The notes beneath the pieces were generated by a model, which worked only from the letters and a program-made list of their open reading frames with translations, did no database searches and was not told where the DNA came from. Positions 8,793 through 17,747 of a stretch of 64,000 nucleotides of DNA are shown here, in pieces; position 1 is the stretch's first letter, and the number at the start of each line of letters is the position of its first letter. The stretch is from Gordonia sp. SID5947 (GTDB taxonomy: Bacteria; Actinomycetota; Actinomycetes; Mycobacteriales; Mycobacteriaceae). The position numbers and the translations under genes are program-made. The stretch spans positions 2,480,001 to 2,544,000 of the forward strand of contig NZ_WWHU01000001.1 in the NCBI RefSeq assembly GCF_009862785.1, read 5' to 3'.

Positions 8793-10301
8793 TCAGGCGG
8801 TCGACGCCTCCAGTTCGGCGACGAGTTCGAGCAGCCGACGACGGTCGACCTTGAGAGACACACTGCGAGGCAGGGATTCGACTGCGTGGATGGCCACCGG
8901 GACCTCGTATCCGGTGAGATGGTCGCGCAGGAACTCTTTCAGCTCCGACTCGTCGATCACCCGGTTACCATCCACCAGTTCCACAACCGCCACCGGGACC
9001 TGTCCCAATCGGTCGTCGTCCTTGCCGTAGACCGTGGCGTCGAGGACCGCGCTGTGCTCACGCAGGGCGTTGGCCACCACCTCAGGTTGCACCTTGAACC
9101 CACCGCGGATGATGGCGTCGTCGGCTCGACCGTCGATGTAGAGAAATCCGTCGCCATCGATGTGAGCGAGATCGCTGGTGTGCACCCACTCGTCGGAGCC
9201 CGATCCGGTCTGTCCCGAGCACACCTCCAGCGCACCCGTCTCTCCCCGTGGGAGAACCAGACCTTTGTCGTCGACCACGCGCAACTGCACGCCGGGGAAG
9301 GGACGGCCGACACTCCCGCGCTTCGTTGTCCACCATTGCGCGTGCATCGGCTTCGTCCAGCCGGCGACCGCACCCGAGAACTCGGTCGCGCCATAGACGG
9401 TGAGCACCGGGATGTCGTAGCGCGCGATGAACTCGTCGGCCAGATCGGGGCTCAGAAACGTGGTACCGGCGGTCACCGCCCGCAGACTGGCCAGCTTGTC
9501 CACGGGCACCTCTGCGTTGAGGAGCGAGCGCATCGCGGCAGGAGGCAGGCTCGCGATCCTCGGCTTGTGTTCCTCGACAGCACCGACCCACCCCTCCACG
9601 GTGAACCTGGGCAACAACACAAATGGCCGTGCCTCGGTGAGCGCTTGGAGCACGCCCCACATGCCTCCGATGTGCACGATGGCGAGGGTCACCAGTGCCA
9701 CCCGCCCGGTCAAGGGTTCGCGCGCCGACCGTGCGGCGCCGACATGGCCGTGTACCGCGGACATCGCGGCGTCGAGCTGACGCCAGGTCAGCGGAACCCG
9801 CTTGGGTGGACCGGTCGTCCCCGAGGTGAACATCTCGATCGCCACCGTGTCGGTGGTGCTCGCATCGTCGACGCTTGCCGCCCCCCGAGTCGCGCGATGT
9901 GCCATCCCGGCATCGATGACATAGCCATCGGTGGCGAGTTCGCTTACAGTGGAGACGAATTCGTCGATTTCCCAGAGTTCCCCAGGGGCCAGCACCACGC
10001 GTGGAAGAGCTTGTCGCAGATCGGCGGTCAGCCGACCGACAGGTTGCATGGGATTGAGCGTCGTGATCGTGCGGCCGGTACTCAGAAGAGCGATCAGTGC
10101 GGCGATCGACTCCATACGATTTCCCAGGACCACCGCGATGCGCGATCCCTCGGACGCTCCGGACACACTCAGCTCATGATCGATGCTCTCGACGAGGAGG
10201 CGCACCTCGCCCCACGTGTACCACCGACCGTCTTGCTGGAGCACCCGGGCATCGTCTGGGGCCGACCACAACTCGCGAAGCGCTTGCCTGATACCCGTCA
10301 C
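8793..10301 (-). CDS. AMP-forming acyl-CoA synthetase/ligase
   Basis: An ANL-superfamily ligase of 502 residues. The ATP motif FTSGTTGPPKRV lies at about 158-169, YGATEF follows, and a lysine-containing C-terminal end (SVSLKVDRR) lies in the mobile domain. I place the start at GTG 10301 because GGAGG precedes it by four bases; an in-frame GTG at 10319 has no such site. It activates a carboxylic acid to its CoA thioester, probably the first committed step of the operon that continues with the thiolase and CoA-transferase. A palindrome at 10433 lies upstream and may be the operator. Confidence 0.87.
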   Translation of the reverse strand: MTGIRQALRELWSAPDDARVLQQDGRWYTWGEVRLLVESIDHELSVSGASEGSRIAVVLGNRMESIAALIALLSTGRTITTLNPMQPVGRLTADLRQALPRVVLAPGELWEIDEFVSTVSELATDGYVIDAGMAHRATRGAASVDDASTTDTVAIEMFTSGTTGPPKRVPLTWRQLDAAMSAVHGHVGAARSAREPLTGRVALVTLAIVHIGGMWGVLQALTEARPFVLLPRFTVEGWVGAVEEHKPRIASLPPAAMRSLLNAEVPVDKLASLRAVTAGTTFLSPDLADEFIARYDIPVLTVYGATEFSGAVAGWTKPMHAQWWTTKRGSVGRPFPGVQLRVVDDKGLVLPRGETGALEVCSGQTGSGSDEWVHTSDLAHIDGDGFLYIDGRADDAIIRGGFKVQPEVVANALREHSAVLDATVYGKDDDRLGQVPVAVVELVDGNRVIDESELKEFLRDHLTGYEVPVAIHAVESLPRSVSLKVDRRRLLELVAELEASTA

Positions 10302-10432
10302 GACGCCTCCGTTCCGCACAAACCGACGTTTGCGCGCGCGAACCCGATGGATCTGCGAGCGGTGACACCCGCTCTCCCGATGGCACGGTCCCGATGCAGG
10401 AGCGGCCAGGTCTATGCGTCAAAGATATCTGA

Positions 10433-10446
10433 CATAGTTAACTATG
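10433..10446. promoter_or_regulatory. Perfect palindrome CATAGTTAACTATG, candidate GntR operator
   Basis: A 14-bp perfect palindrome about 130 bp upstream of the ligase start at 10301 and AT-rich against the surroundings. The same sequence with one change (CATAGTTAACCATG) lies at 19709-19722, just upstream of the acyl-CoA dehydrogenase and gntR operon. A looser relative (CATAGTTTAGATAG) is near 14230, before the second ligase gene. Two FadR-type GntR regulators are encoded in this block, so they are the natural candidates to bind it. Confidence 0.5.
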
Positions 10447-10496
10447 ACAACCCCCAAAGGCGGCCGCGAGATACTCGTCCACGTGCGGCCGGACGA

Positions 10497-11687
10497 TCAG
10501 CGCGGCAGCCCCAGTCCACGTTCGGCGATCATGTTGCGCATGATCTCCGAACTGCCGCCCGCGATGGTGTACGCACGCGCGTAGAGGAACTCGTCCTGCC
10601 ATCGACCGTGATCGACCACCGATTCGTCACCCGCGACCAGGATGCCTTCCTCACCGCAGAGCTCCAGCGCAAAGGCAGCGATCTCCACACCCAGTTCGCT
10701 GAACATCAGCTTCGTCATCGGGGCATCACCCGCACGGACGTCCCCACGAGACACCCTGGTGAGGGCCGCGTAGACCAGGGCCGACAAGGCATCCACCGAC
10801 GCGGACAGTTCGCCGAGACGTTCCCTGACCGCATCGTCTTCGATCGCCGGTCGTCCACGGCGCCGGACGGTCCCGGCAAGCTCGAACAGGGCGGAGATGT
10901 TGCGCTGCAGGCGAACCGCGTTGTTCGCAACGCCCGACCGCTCGTGGCCGAGGCTGGAGTTCGCGATCCGCCAGCCCTGGTCGATCTCTCCGATCAGCGC
11001 GCTCTCGTCCACCTCGACGTCGTCGAGGAAGACCTCGTTGAAATCGGCGGTGCCGGTCATCTCACGCAGTGGCCGGACGTCGACGCCCGGCAGGCTCATG
11101 TCGATGATGAAGGCACTGATTCCCTTGTGCTTGGGTGCTTCTGGATTCGTCCGCGCGAGCAGGTAGCCGTAGTCGGCCCACTGCCCGTTCGTCGTCCACA
11201 CCTTCTGGCCGGTGATTCGGAAGCCACCGTTGTCCAGTCGGGTGGCCCGGGTCCGCAACGAGGCCAGATCGCTTCCGGAGCCCGGCTCGCTGAAGAGCTG
11301 ACAGAATATGTGTTCGCCCGACCGGATCCCGGCGAGGTATGCCTGCTTCTGTTCGTCGGTGCCGTGATCGATGAGCGCATGGGCGACCAGATTTGCGGCG
11401 CCTTGGACAGGGGCGGGCGCGCGGTGCCGCGCGATCTCCTCGCCGACCACCACATCTCGTTCGAGTTGGTGATCGGGGCCGTTTCCGCCGTATTCGCGCG
11501 GCCAAGAACCTCCGACGTAGCCGGCCTCGAACAGCTTGCCCGTCCACGCTTTGAGCAGGCCGAGTTCTCTCTGGTCCTCTGCGACACGGACACCCGCCTT
11601 GGGCGGGATCGCGGGCGCGTGGCGGCGGACGAAGTCGCGAACCTCCGCGCGGAAATCGTCCAATTCGGCTGTCACTCCGTACTTCAC
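10497..11687 (-). CDS. Acyl-CoA dehydrogenase (FadE family)
   Basis: A flavin-linked acyl-CoA dehydrogenase of 396 residues, full length. Landmarks are WPREYGG, the FAD region SEPGSGSDLASL, the nearby WTTNGQWADYG, and the C-terminal IAGGSSEIMRNMIAERGLG. The GTG start at 11687 has only a weak upstream AGGGTG. It lies 49 bp after the crotonase gene on the same strand, and the ligase at 12650 is in the same direction. The three form a ligase, hydratase and dehydrogenase set for one acyl chain. The chain is not identifiable from sequence. Confidence 0.88.
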   Translation of the reverse strand: MKYGVTAELDDFRAEVRDFVRRHAPAIPPKAGVRVAEDQRELGLLKAWTGKLFEAGYVGGSWPREYGGNGPDHQLERDVVVGEEIARHRAPAPVQGAANLVAHALIDHGTDEQKQAYLAGIRSGEHIFCQLFSEPGSGSDLASLRTRATRLDNGGFRITGQKVWTTNGQWADYGYLLARTNPEAPKHKGISAFIIDMSLPGVDVRPLREMTGTADFNEVFLDDVEVDESALIGEIDQGWRIANSSLGHERSGVANNAVRLQRNISALFELAGTVRRRGRPAIEDDAVRERLGELSASVDALSALVYAALTRVSRGDVRAGDAPMTKLMFSELGVEIAAFALELCGEEGILVAGDESVVDHGRWQDEFLYARAYTIAGGSSEIMRNMIAERGLGLPR

Positions 11688-11736
11688 GATCGAACACCCT
11701 TCTGTATCGGAATGCGTGGCGCACGTCGGCCGACGA

Positions 11737-12519
11737 TCAGCGGACCTCGTAGTCGCGCGTCGCGACCTCAGCCCTGTTCACCTGGGCCTTGCCGATGGGG
11801 TTGCCCAACGACGTGTACGACATTCCCGTTGCCAGCGCATGAGATCTGCCGACGTCCCGGGATTCCCAGATCGCCCGCACACTGCCCTGGATGGCCGCAG
11901 GAGGCTTCGCAGCGATCCGTCGCGCCAGGGACTCCGCCCGCGTCCACAGGTCTGCTCGGGCGACGATCTCACTCACGAACCCGATCTCGCGTGCCCGTTG
12001 CGCCGACATCCGCTCATCGAGACCGAGCAAGACCATGCGAAGGACCTCACCGATCGGGATCCGGTGAGCCAGCCCGATCGGTTCCAACGCCGCGACGAGG
12101 CCGTAGGACACGTGCGGATCGAAGAACTGGGCATCGTCACTGGCGACGATGATGTCCGCCTCGTTGAGCCAGTAGAGCGCACCGCCCGCGACCATCCCGT
12201 GGACCGCGCAGATCAATGGTTTCCAGCAGCCGTTGTGTTTGGGAGACAGATCGTTCCCGGGATCGCGGCGACTGAAGACGTTGTCGGAGATGAAGGTTCC
12301 CTCGCGGGTGTCCATACCGGTCGAGAAGGCACGGTCACCGGCGGCGCGCAGGACCATGACGTGGATGTCGTCGTCCTCGCGTGCGTGTTCCCAGATCTGC
12401 CGGAATTCCGCACGCATCGTGTTGGTGAACGAATTGAGCCGTTCGGGACGGTTGAGCGTGAGCGTCAGAACATTGTCGTCGAGCTCCGCGATCACTGTGG
12501 TCAGGGCATCGAGGTCCAC
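11737..12519 (-). CDS. Enoyl-CoA hydratase/isomerase family protein lacking both usual glutamates
   Basis: A crotonase-fold protein of 260 residues, normal length. The GTG start at 12519 has a strong AAGGAGG. The CoA-binding and oxyanion-hole region is present (NRPERLNSF; AVHGMVAGGAL). Compared with classical enoyl-CoA hydratase, the glutamate of GGGCEL is replaced in GGALYW, and the one in QPEILLG is replaced by His in FDPHVSYG. Simple hydratase activity is therefore doubtful. Members without both glutamates act as isomerases, lyases, hydrolases or dehalogenase-like enzymes. Its neighbours are a ligase and an acyl-CoA dehydrogenase, so the substrate is still an acyl-CoA. Confidence 0.83.
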   Translation of the reverse strand: MDLDALTTVIAELDDNVLTLTLNRPERLNSFTNTMRAEFRQIWEHAREDDDIHVMVLRAAGDRAFSTGMDTREGTFISDNVFSRRDPGNDLSPKHNGCWKPLICAVHGMVAGGALYWLNEADIIVASDDAQFFDPHVSYGLVAALEPIGLAHRIPIGEVLRMVLLGLDERMSAQRAREIGFVSEIVARADLWTRAESLARRIAAKPPAAIQGSVRAIWESRDVGRSHALATGMSYTSLGNPIGKAQVNRAEVATRDYEVR

Positions 12520-12649
12520 GATGTCGTCCTCCTTCGTCGACGGGACGGATACTCATTCACGTCGGTGGCATTCGCCATGACCGCTGAACTCCGCCGGTCG
12601 GGCGACCGGTCCGTGCGTCGAGGTGAGTATCGCACCGCCGGGCACCCCA

Positions 12650-14170
12650 TCACGCCCCGTTCACCGACGCCGGCGCCGACTCGGTCACCAGCCGGTCGAC
12701 CACATGCCGGCGGACGAGCTTCCCCGTCTCCGTGCGTGGCACCTGGTCCCAGAAGACAAATCGCTCCGGGGTCTTGCTGCCGCGTAACGCCGCGCGGACA
12801 TGGTCGCGAAGCCCCTCGGCGTCCCGATCCGCGTCGGCCCGCAGGACCACAACGGCCTCGATGCGCTGACCCCACTCTTCGTCGGGCACACCCACCACCG
12901 CGACGTCGAGAACGTCGGGATGACGCAAGATGACGTCCTCTATCTCGGCCGGCGCGATGTTCTCCGCGCCCCGGATGATCGTGTCGTCGGCGCGTCCACC
13001 GACGAAGAGAAAGCCATCGTCGTCCACGAATCCCTTGTCACGGGTATCGAAGAACCCCTGCCCGTCGACGACACGGCCGACGCCGGCATATTCCGCCGAG
13101 ACCTGTTCGCCGGACACGCATATCCTCCCGACATGGCCGGGCGGGAGAAGCGCCCCGTCGTCGTCGCGGATCTCGATCCGTACACCCGGTAGCGCCCGGC
13201 CGACGGAACCGAGACGCGTTCGCACGCGTTCGTCGTCGCTGGCCAATGCATCCCGGTGGTCCTGCGGACCGAGCACCGCGATCGTCGAACTCGTCTCGGT
13301 GAGGCCGTAGGCATTCACGAAACCGACCTCGGGCCAGAGTCGCAGGGCCTCTTCGATCACGCGCGACGGCATCGGTGCGCCGCCGTACGCGAGGTTTCGC
13401 AGCGACGGAATCGATTTGTCTGCATCGGTTTCCACGATGCGGGCCAGCATCGTCGGGACCACCAGGGCGTTCGTGACGTGCTCGTCGCGCACGGTCTGCA
13501 GCCACTCCTCCGGGGTGAACTGCTCCAGCACAAGTGTCCGCCTGCCTGCGTACAGATTGCTGATGACATTGGCCACGGCCGCAATGTGATACGGCGGAAC
13601 GCTCACCAATGCGGCCTCTGTCTCCCCGGCGTTCGCGAATTCCACCGAACCGAACACATAGGAGGTGAGGTTCTCGTTGCGCAGCAGCACCCCCTTGGGG
13701 GCGGCCGTCGTCCCGGACGTGTAGATGATCACCGCGGGCGCATTGCTCTCGATCGACGGCTGGTCGGCCTCGGTCACCGGCGTGGTTGCCCGCGTCTGAT
13801 CCAGCCATTGCTCCGTGGTCAGCACCTGTAGGCCGGCACGTTCGAGGATCGGCGCGTGCTCGGGATCTGCGATCCCCAGTGCCGAGGGATGATTCGCGAG
13901 AAGTGCATCGAGTTGTTCACGACCCAACCGATAGTTGACCGGCACCAGCGGAACGCCGGCACGGGCAGCCGAGAACATCGCCACCGGGAATGCCGGTCCG
14001 TTGACCGCGAGGTACACCACCGCATCGGCACGCGACCTGCGGATGATCTCCGCGCCCGCGGTGGACATGGACCGTAGGCCGATCGCGGTGATGCCCGAAT
14101 CCCGGGTACCCACGACGACCCGTTCTCCGAAACCATCCGCGGCCATGTCCGACAACAACGCGATGTTCAT
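12650..14170 (-). CDS. AMP-forming acyl-CoA synthetase/ligase
   Basis: An ANL ligase of 506 residues. Motifs are IIYTSGTTAAPKGV in the N-domain, YGLTETSS, and the catalytic-lysine end PRTETGKLVRR in the C-domain. It is a separate lineage from the ligase at 8793, with only family-level similarity. It is the first gene of a run with the crotonase and the dehydrogenase; 130 bp without a gene separates it from the crotonase. The upstream region (14171-14311) is shared with the divergent SDR and holds an AT-rich stretch near 14230 resembling the CATAGTTAACTATG palindrome. Confidence 0.87.
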   Translation of the reverse strand: MNIALLSDMAADGFGERVVVGTRDSGITAIGLRSMSTAGAEIIRRSRADAVVYLAVNGPAFPVAMFSAARAGVPLVPVNYRLGREQLDALLANHPSALGIADPEHAPILERAGLQVLTTEQWLDQTRATTPVTEADQPSIESNAPAVIIYTSGTTAAPKGVLLRNENLTSYVFGSVEFANAGETEAALVSVPPYHIAAVANVISNLYAGRRTLVLEQFTPEEWLQTVRDEHVTNALVVPTMLARIVETDADKSIPSLRNLAYGGAPMPSRVIEEALRLWPEVGFVNAYGLTETSSTIAVLGPQDHRDALASDDERVRTRLGSVGRALPGVRIEIRDDDGALLPPGHVGRICVSGEQVSAEYAGVGRVVDGQGFFDTRDKGFVDDDGFLFVGGRADDTIIRGAENIAPAEIEDVILRHPDVLDVAVVGVPDEEWGQRIEAVVVLRADADRDAEGLRDHVRAALRGSKTPERFVFWDQVPRTETGKLVRRHVVDRLVTESAPASVNGA

Positions 14171-14311
14171 CTGATACCCCAGTCCTCATCTCGGTCGAGT
14201 CCGTCCATCGACTCTGCCCGACGGTCCGACATAGTTTAGATAGTATTACAAGTGAGAACAAGGCCCGCCCGGCCGGGCGGCGCTCCGGATACGTGAATGG
14301 TGAGGAGCAGC

Positions 14312-15070
14312 ATGGACATCGCAGGCAAGTCGGCGGTCGTGGTCGGCGGAGCATCCGGGATGGGTCGGGCCACGGCCGTGGCCCTGGCTCGGGCAGGTGC
14401 GCACGTGGCCATCCTGGACCGGGAGGGCAGCGACGGCAAGGACCTGGCCACGGAGATCGGAGGGATCTTCCACCCAGCCGACATCACCGATTTCGACGGT
14501 GTGGAGGAGGTCCTCGCGGCGGCGGTGGCAGAACTCGGCGGACTCCATGTCGCGGTCAACACCGCAGGCGGCGGCAAGGTGCAGAAGACATTGGGCCGCA
14601 ATGGTCCTCACGACCTCGACATGTACCGGCAGGTGATCGATCTGAACCTCGTGGGTACCTTCAACCTGAACCGTCTGCAGGCGCTGCACATGTCGGCCAA
14701 CGATCCGGTTGACGATGAACGAGGGGTCATCGTCAACACCTCGTCCCTGGCCGCGTTCGAAGGGCAGATCGGCCAGGTCGCCTATGCGGCCGCGAAGGCC
14801 GGGATCGCCGGCAGCGCCCTGGTCATGGCTCGCGACCTCGGCCCGCTCGGGATCCGAGTGCTCGCGATCGCACCCAGCCTCTTCTCTACCGGCGCCACAG
14901 CGGGATTCACCGATGAGCAGGTCGCCCCATTGGTGAAGGATGCCGCCTTCCCCAAACGCATGGGACGCCCAGAGGAGTACGCGAAACTCGCGCTGGCGAT
15001 CGTGGACAACCCGATGTTGAACGGCCAGTGCATCCGCCTGGACGCCGGCCAACGGTTCGCACCGCGTTAG
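14312..15070 (+). CDS. SDR family oxidoreductase, 3-hydroxyacyl-CoA dehydrogenase-like
   Basis: A short-chain dehydrogenase of 252 residues. The NAD-binding GGASGMG is at about 12-18, NTAGG takes the place of NNAG, and the active-site Y-x3-K is YAAAK. The pattern VNTSSLAAFEGQIGQVAY resembles type-II 3-hydroxyacyl-CoA dehydrogenases (HSD10 group), which oxidise 3-hydroxy-2-methylacyl-CoAs. ATG 14312 is preferred to an in-frame GTG at 14297 because GAGGAG lies directly before it. It diverges from the ligase gene, so the two share a promoter region. A role in the 3-hydroxy to 3-keto step of the local pathway is inferred. Confidence 0.85.
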   Translation: MDIAGKSAVVVGGASGMGRATAVALARAGAHVAILDREGSDGKDLATEIGGIFHPADITDFDGVEEVLAAAVAELGGLHVAVNTAGGGKVQKTLGRNGPHDLDMYRQVIDLNLVGTFNLNRLQALHMSANDPVDDERGVIVNTSSLAAFEGQIGQVAYAAAKAGIAGSALVMARDLGPLGIRVLAIAPSLFSTGATAGFTDEQVAPLVKDAAFPKRMGRPEEYAKLALAIVDNPMLNGQCIRLDAGQRFAPR

Positions 15071-15097
15071 TGCGTCGGACGCCCACACATCGGATGC

Positions 15098-15895
15098 TCA
15101 GTCGAGGAGGTCCTGCACCCGCAGATCTTCTCGGCCGAGCATCACGAACTCGCGGGCGACGCCCATGTGCTTCTGCCAGTGGGTGAATGCGCCCGCACCA
15201 TCGCGTGCCCGCAACAGTTTGATGAATCGCCGCTGCGAGCGGACGAAGAGCTTGTAGTTCGATTCATGTTGGGAGCGGTCGGAATCGAGACGTTCCTTGG
15301 CAAACGCGACATGATTGCGTTCGAAGATCTCGTGGACCATGCCGGCGATCAGGGCGAGGGTCGGACTCCCCGACAGCTGGACCATCCGCAGGTGGAAATC
15401 CGCTGCTGCACGGCCCAGCTGGCCCGATGCGAACTCGGCCGGCACGACCTCGTCGACGAATTGCTCCAGCTCGTCGAACGCCTCTTCGCTGCCCTCCGCG
15501 GCGAGCAGGCGCGCTGCGGCTGGTTCGACGGCCTCGAGCGCGCGATAGACATCGGCCACGGTCGCTCCGGACAACTCCAGCAGGAGCGAGGCCGGCCGGG
15601 CAACCACCTCGGGACCTGGCACACACACCTTGGCGCCCGATCGCGACCCTCGTCGCACCTCCACCAGCCGTTCGGCCTCCAGCACGCGGATCGCCTCACG
15701 CAACGTCGGTCGGCTCACCGAGAACAGCTCCATGAGCTCGGCCTCGTTGGGCAGATGGTCTCCTGCCTTGAGCTCACCGTCGACGACCATCCCACGCAAC
15801 CGCCGGGCCACCAGTTCGGCGGTTTTCGGCGTCCGGATACCGCGTTCGGCATCGTGGCGTGTCGAGAAGACCCGGACGGTCGGGTTGTCGGTCAC
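15098..15895 (-). CDS. GntR family regulator, FadR subfamily (FCD domain)
   Basis: 265 residues. The N-terminal winged helix-turn-helix (about 25-95) contains LPNEAELMELFSVSRPTLREAIR, the FadR-type recognition segment. The rest is an all-helical FCD ligand domain with conserved histidines that usually bind a metal and an organic acid. It is convergent with the SDR (27 bp gap). AT-rich sequence lies just upstream at 15928-15945 (TTGTTAAGTTA), suggesting autoregulation. It probably represses local catabolic operons in response to an acyl-CoA or acid. It is a distant paralogue of the GntR protein at 17748. Confidence 0.88.
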   Translation of the reverse strand: MTDNPTVRVFSTRHDAERGIRTPKTAELVARRLRGMVVDGELKAGDHLPNEAELMELFSVSRPTLREAIRVLEAERLVEVRRGSRSGAKVCVPGPEVVARPASLLLELSGATVADVYRALEAVEPAAARLLAAEGSEEAFDELEQFVDEVVPAEFASGQLGRAAADFHLRMVQLSGSPTLALIAGMVHEIFERNHVAFAKERLDSDRSQHESNYKLFVRSQRRFIKLLRARDGAGAFTHWQKHMGVAREFVMLGREDLRVQDLLD

Positions 15896-15990
15896 GTGGG
15901 GTGTCCTCTCCAGTCGACAACGTTCACTTGTTAAGTTACCTCACCAGCGCCGTTGTCCGCGCCAGACGCCATTCCGTGCGTTGCAGCCGA

Positions 15991-17643
15991 TCAGCTCCGG
16001 AGCAGGATCGCCCCCGAAGGCACACCGCCGCCGGACGTCACGACGGCGACCTGCGCCTCGTCGACCTGGCGACCAGGTGCCTCGTGCCGCAGCTGCAGCA
16101 CCGCCTCCCGGACGAACCCGTATCCGTGCAGTCGCCCCGCGGAGAGCTGCCCGCCGTGCGGGTTCAGCGGTAACCGGCCGCCGAGGGAGATCGCGCTGCC
16201 GTCTCCGATGAAGTCGGCCGCGCCGCCCGGCTCACAGAAACCGAGGCCTTCGAGCCACGACAGCGCGTTGAAGGTGAATCCGTCATACAGAAGGCCCACA
16301 TCCACGTCGCCCGGCCCGAAATCGGTGCGTGACCAGAGATGCGATGAGGGGCCTAGGCTCTGCGGGAGATGCGTCAGCGTGCCCTGATCCCAGGAAAGCG
16401 TCTCCATGATCTGGGTCCCGACCGCCTCGACGTACACCGGCGGGTGAGGGCGGTCGGATGCCGTCTCGGCAGCCGAGACGATGACAGCGACCGCGCCGTC
16501 GACCGGCACATCGCAGTCGTACAGGCCGAACGGGCTCGAGATCATCCGCGCCGCGTGGTAATCGTCGAGGGTGATCGGATCCCGGTACACCGCTTCGGGG
16601 TTCGCGGCCGCGTGTGTCCGCGCGGTGACCGCGATCCGGCCGAGCGTCTCGCGCCCGCCCCCATACCGATGGAAATAGTGACTGGCGCACAGCGCGATCC
16701 AGTTGGCCGCCGACATGGCCCCATAGGGCGCACGCCCTTCCATCATGCCGGTCGCCCGCGCCTTCGGAGTGTGCCATCGGCCGTCACGGACCATCGCGGC
16801 ATGGCTGGATTCCCAGACCGTCCGATAGCAGAGCACATGGCGACACAACCCGGCAGAGACGGCGAGCATCGCCGCGACGATCGAGCCGTTCTGTCCAGGG
16901 AACTCGTTGCCACCGGAAACCCATGTGGGACGCAGCCGCAGGATCTCCTCGACCGGCATGATCCCGCCCTCGGTGAGCCCACCCGCCGACGCACCGCCGG
17001 GATATGTGGCCAGACCGTCGATGTCCTCGAAAGTCAGGCCTGCGTCGGCGATCGCGGCCTCGCAGGCGTCGACGGTCAACCTCAGCGGATCGATCATGAG
17101 TCGGCGACCGACCCGGGACTGCCCGATCCCGGTGATCGCTACCGTCTCTTCGAACTTCGACGCCGAGGGCATCGCGCGCAATCGCGAGGACAGGTCCTCT
17201 GGCGCCGGTATGACACCCGGGGTGGTCGCGTCCGGGTCGGGCTCGAACAACGGAATCCAGATGTCGTCGTCGGCCTGTTCGAAGGTCACCCGCACCCGCG
17301 ACCCGATGCCGACATCCGCGGCGTCGCACCCAATGATGTTGGTGGTCAACCGGACCGACGGATCGTCGTCGAGCGCGACCACGGCGATCACATACGGGGG
17401 CGGGAACGACGGCAACCATTGCTGCTCGTTCACCGTCAGTCCGACCACCACCGCACGGCCCGACACCGCGCTCATCTCGATCTCGCGGCTTCGGCAGTGC
17501 GGACATACCGCAGGCCGCGGATGTGTCAGACGCTCGCAGCGCCCACACCTGGCGACGCGTAGCACTCCATCGGCACCGGATGCCCAGAACTCCGCGGAAC
17601 GAAGTGACGGCTGCGGCAAAGGGCGTCCCGACGGACTGGTCAC
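15991..17643 (-). CDS. DUF35 OB-fold/thiolase-like (Ltp2-type) fusion protein
   Basis: A 550-residue fusion. Residues 1-150 are a DUF35 module: a rubredoxin-like zinc ribbon with CGRC and CPHC, then an OB fold (VGLTVNEQQW, GSRVRVTFEQ). From about 165 it is a thiolase-superfamily lipid-transfer protein (AITGIGQSRVGRR, DGLATYPG, LNPHGGQLSAGRLHG). GTG 17643 has CGAGGAGG upstream. In cholesterol side-chain degradation the ChsH2 DUF35 domain and Ltp2 form a retro-aldolase as separate chains. Both of those are also in this window. Here the two parts are one polypeptide, so a retro-aldol cleavage of a beta-hydroxyacyl-CoA is the best guess. It ends near a GntR regulator gene. Confidence 0.82.
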   Translation of the reverse strand: MTSPSGRPLPQPSLRSAEFWASGADGVLRVARCGRCERLTHPRPAVCPHCRSREIEMSAVSGRAVVVGLTVNEQQWLPSFPPPYVIAVVALDDDPSVRLTTNIIGCDAADVGIGSRVRVTFEQADDDIWIPLFEPDPDATTPGVIPAPEDLSSRLRAMPSASKFEETVAITGIGQSRVGRRLMIDPLRLTVDACEAAIADAGLTFEDIDGLATYPGGASAGGLTEGGIMPVEEILRLRPTWVSGGNEFPGQNGSIVAAMLAVSAGLCRHVLCYRTVWESSHAAMVRDGRWHTPKARATGMMEGRAPYGAMSAANWIALCASHYFHRYGGGRETLGRIAVTARTHAAANPEAVYRDPITLDDYHAARMISSPFGLYDCDVPVDGAVAVIVSAAETASDRPHPPVYVEAVGTQIMETLSWDQGTLTHLPQSLGPSSHLWSRTDFGPGDVDVGLLYDGFTFNALSWLEGLGFCEPGGAADFIGDGSAISLGGRLPLNPHGGQLSAGRLHGYGFVREAVLQLRHEAPGRQVDEAQVAVVTSGGGVPSGAILLRS

Positions 17644-17747
17644 TCGGCCTCCTCGCTCGGCTGCCGCTGATGCGCGTCAACCGTCCCGTGAGTTATCTAT
17701 CTTGGTTACCTTACCCACACGCGGTGCACGCGTGTACCACCATCCGC

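Noticed and set aside
10433..10446. CATAGTTAACTATG read as a KstR box
   Set aside because: KstR needs AACNNGTT; this site has GTTAAC with no spacer in that order. It was kept only as a candidate GntR operator.
8565..12152. A 1195-codon open frame on the plus strand
   Set aside because: It is antisense to the ligase, dehydrogenase and crotonase genes. Its composition is rich in His/Arg/Asp with no domain, as expected for a shadow frame in high-GC DNA.
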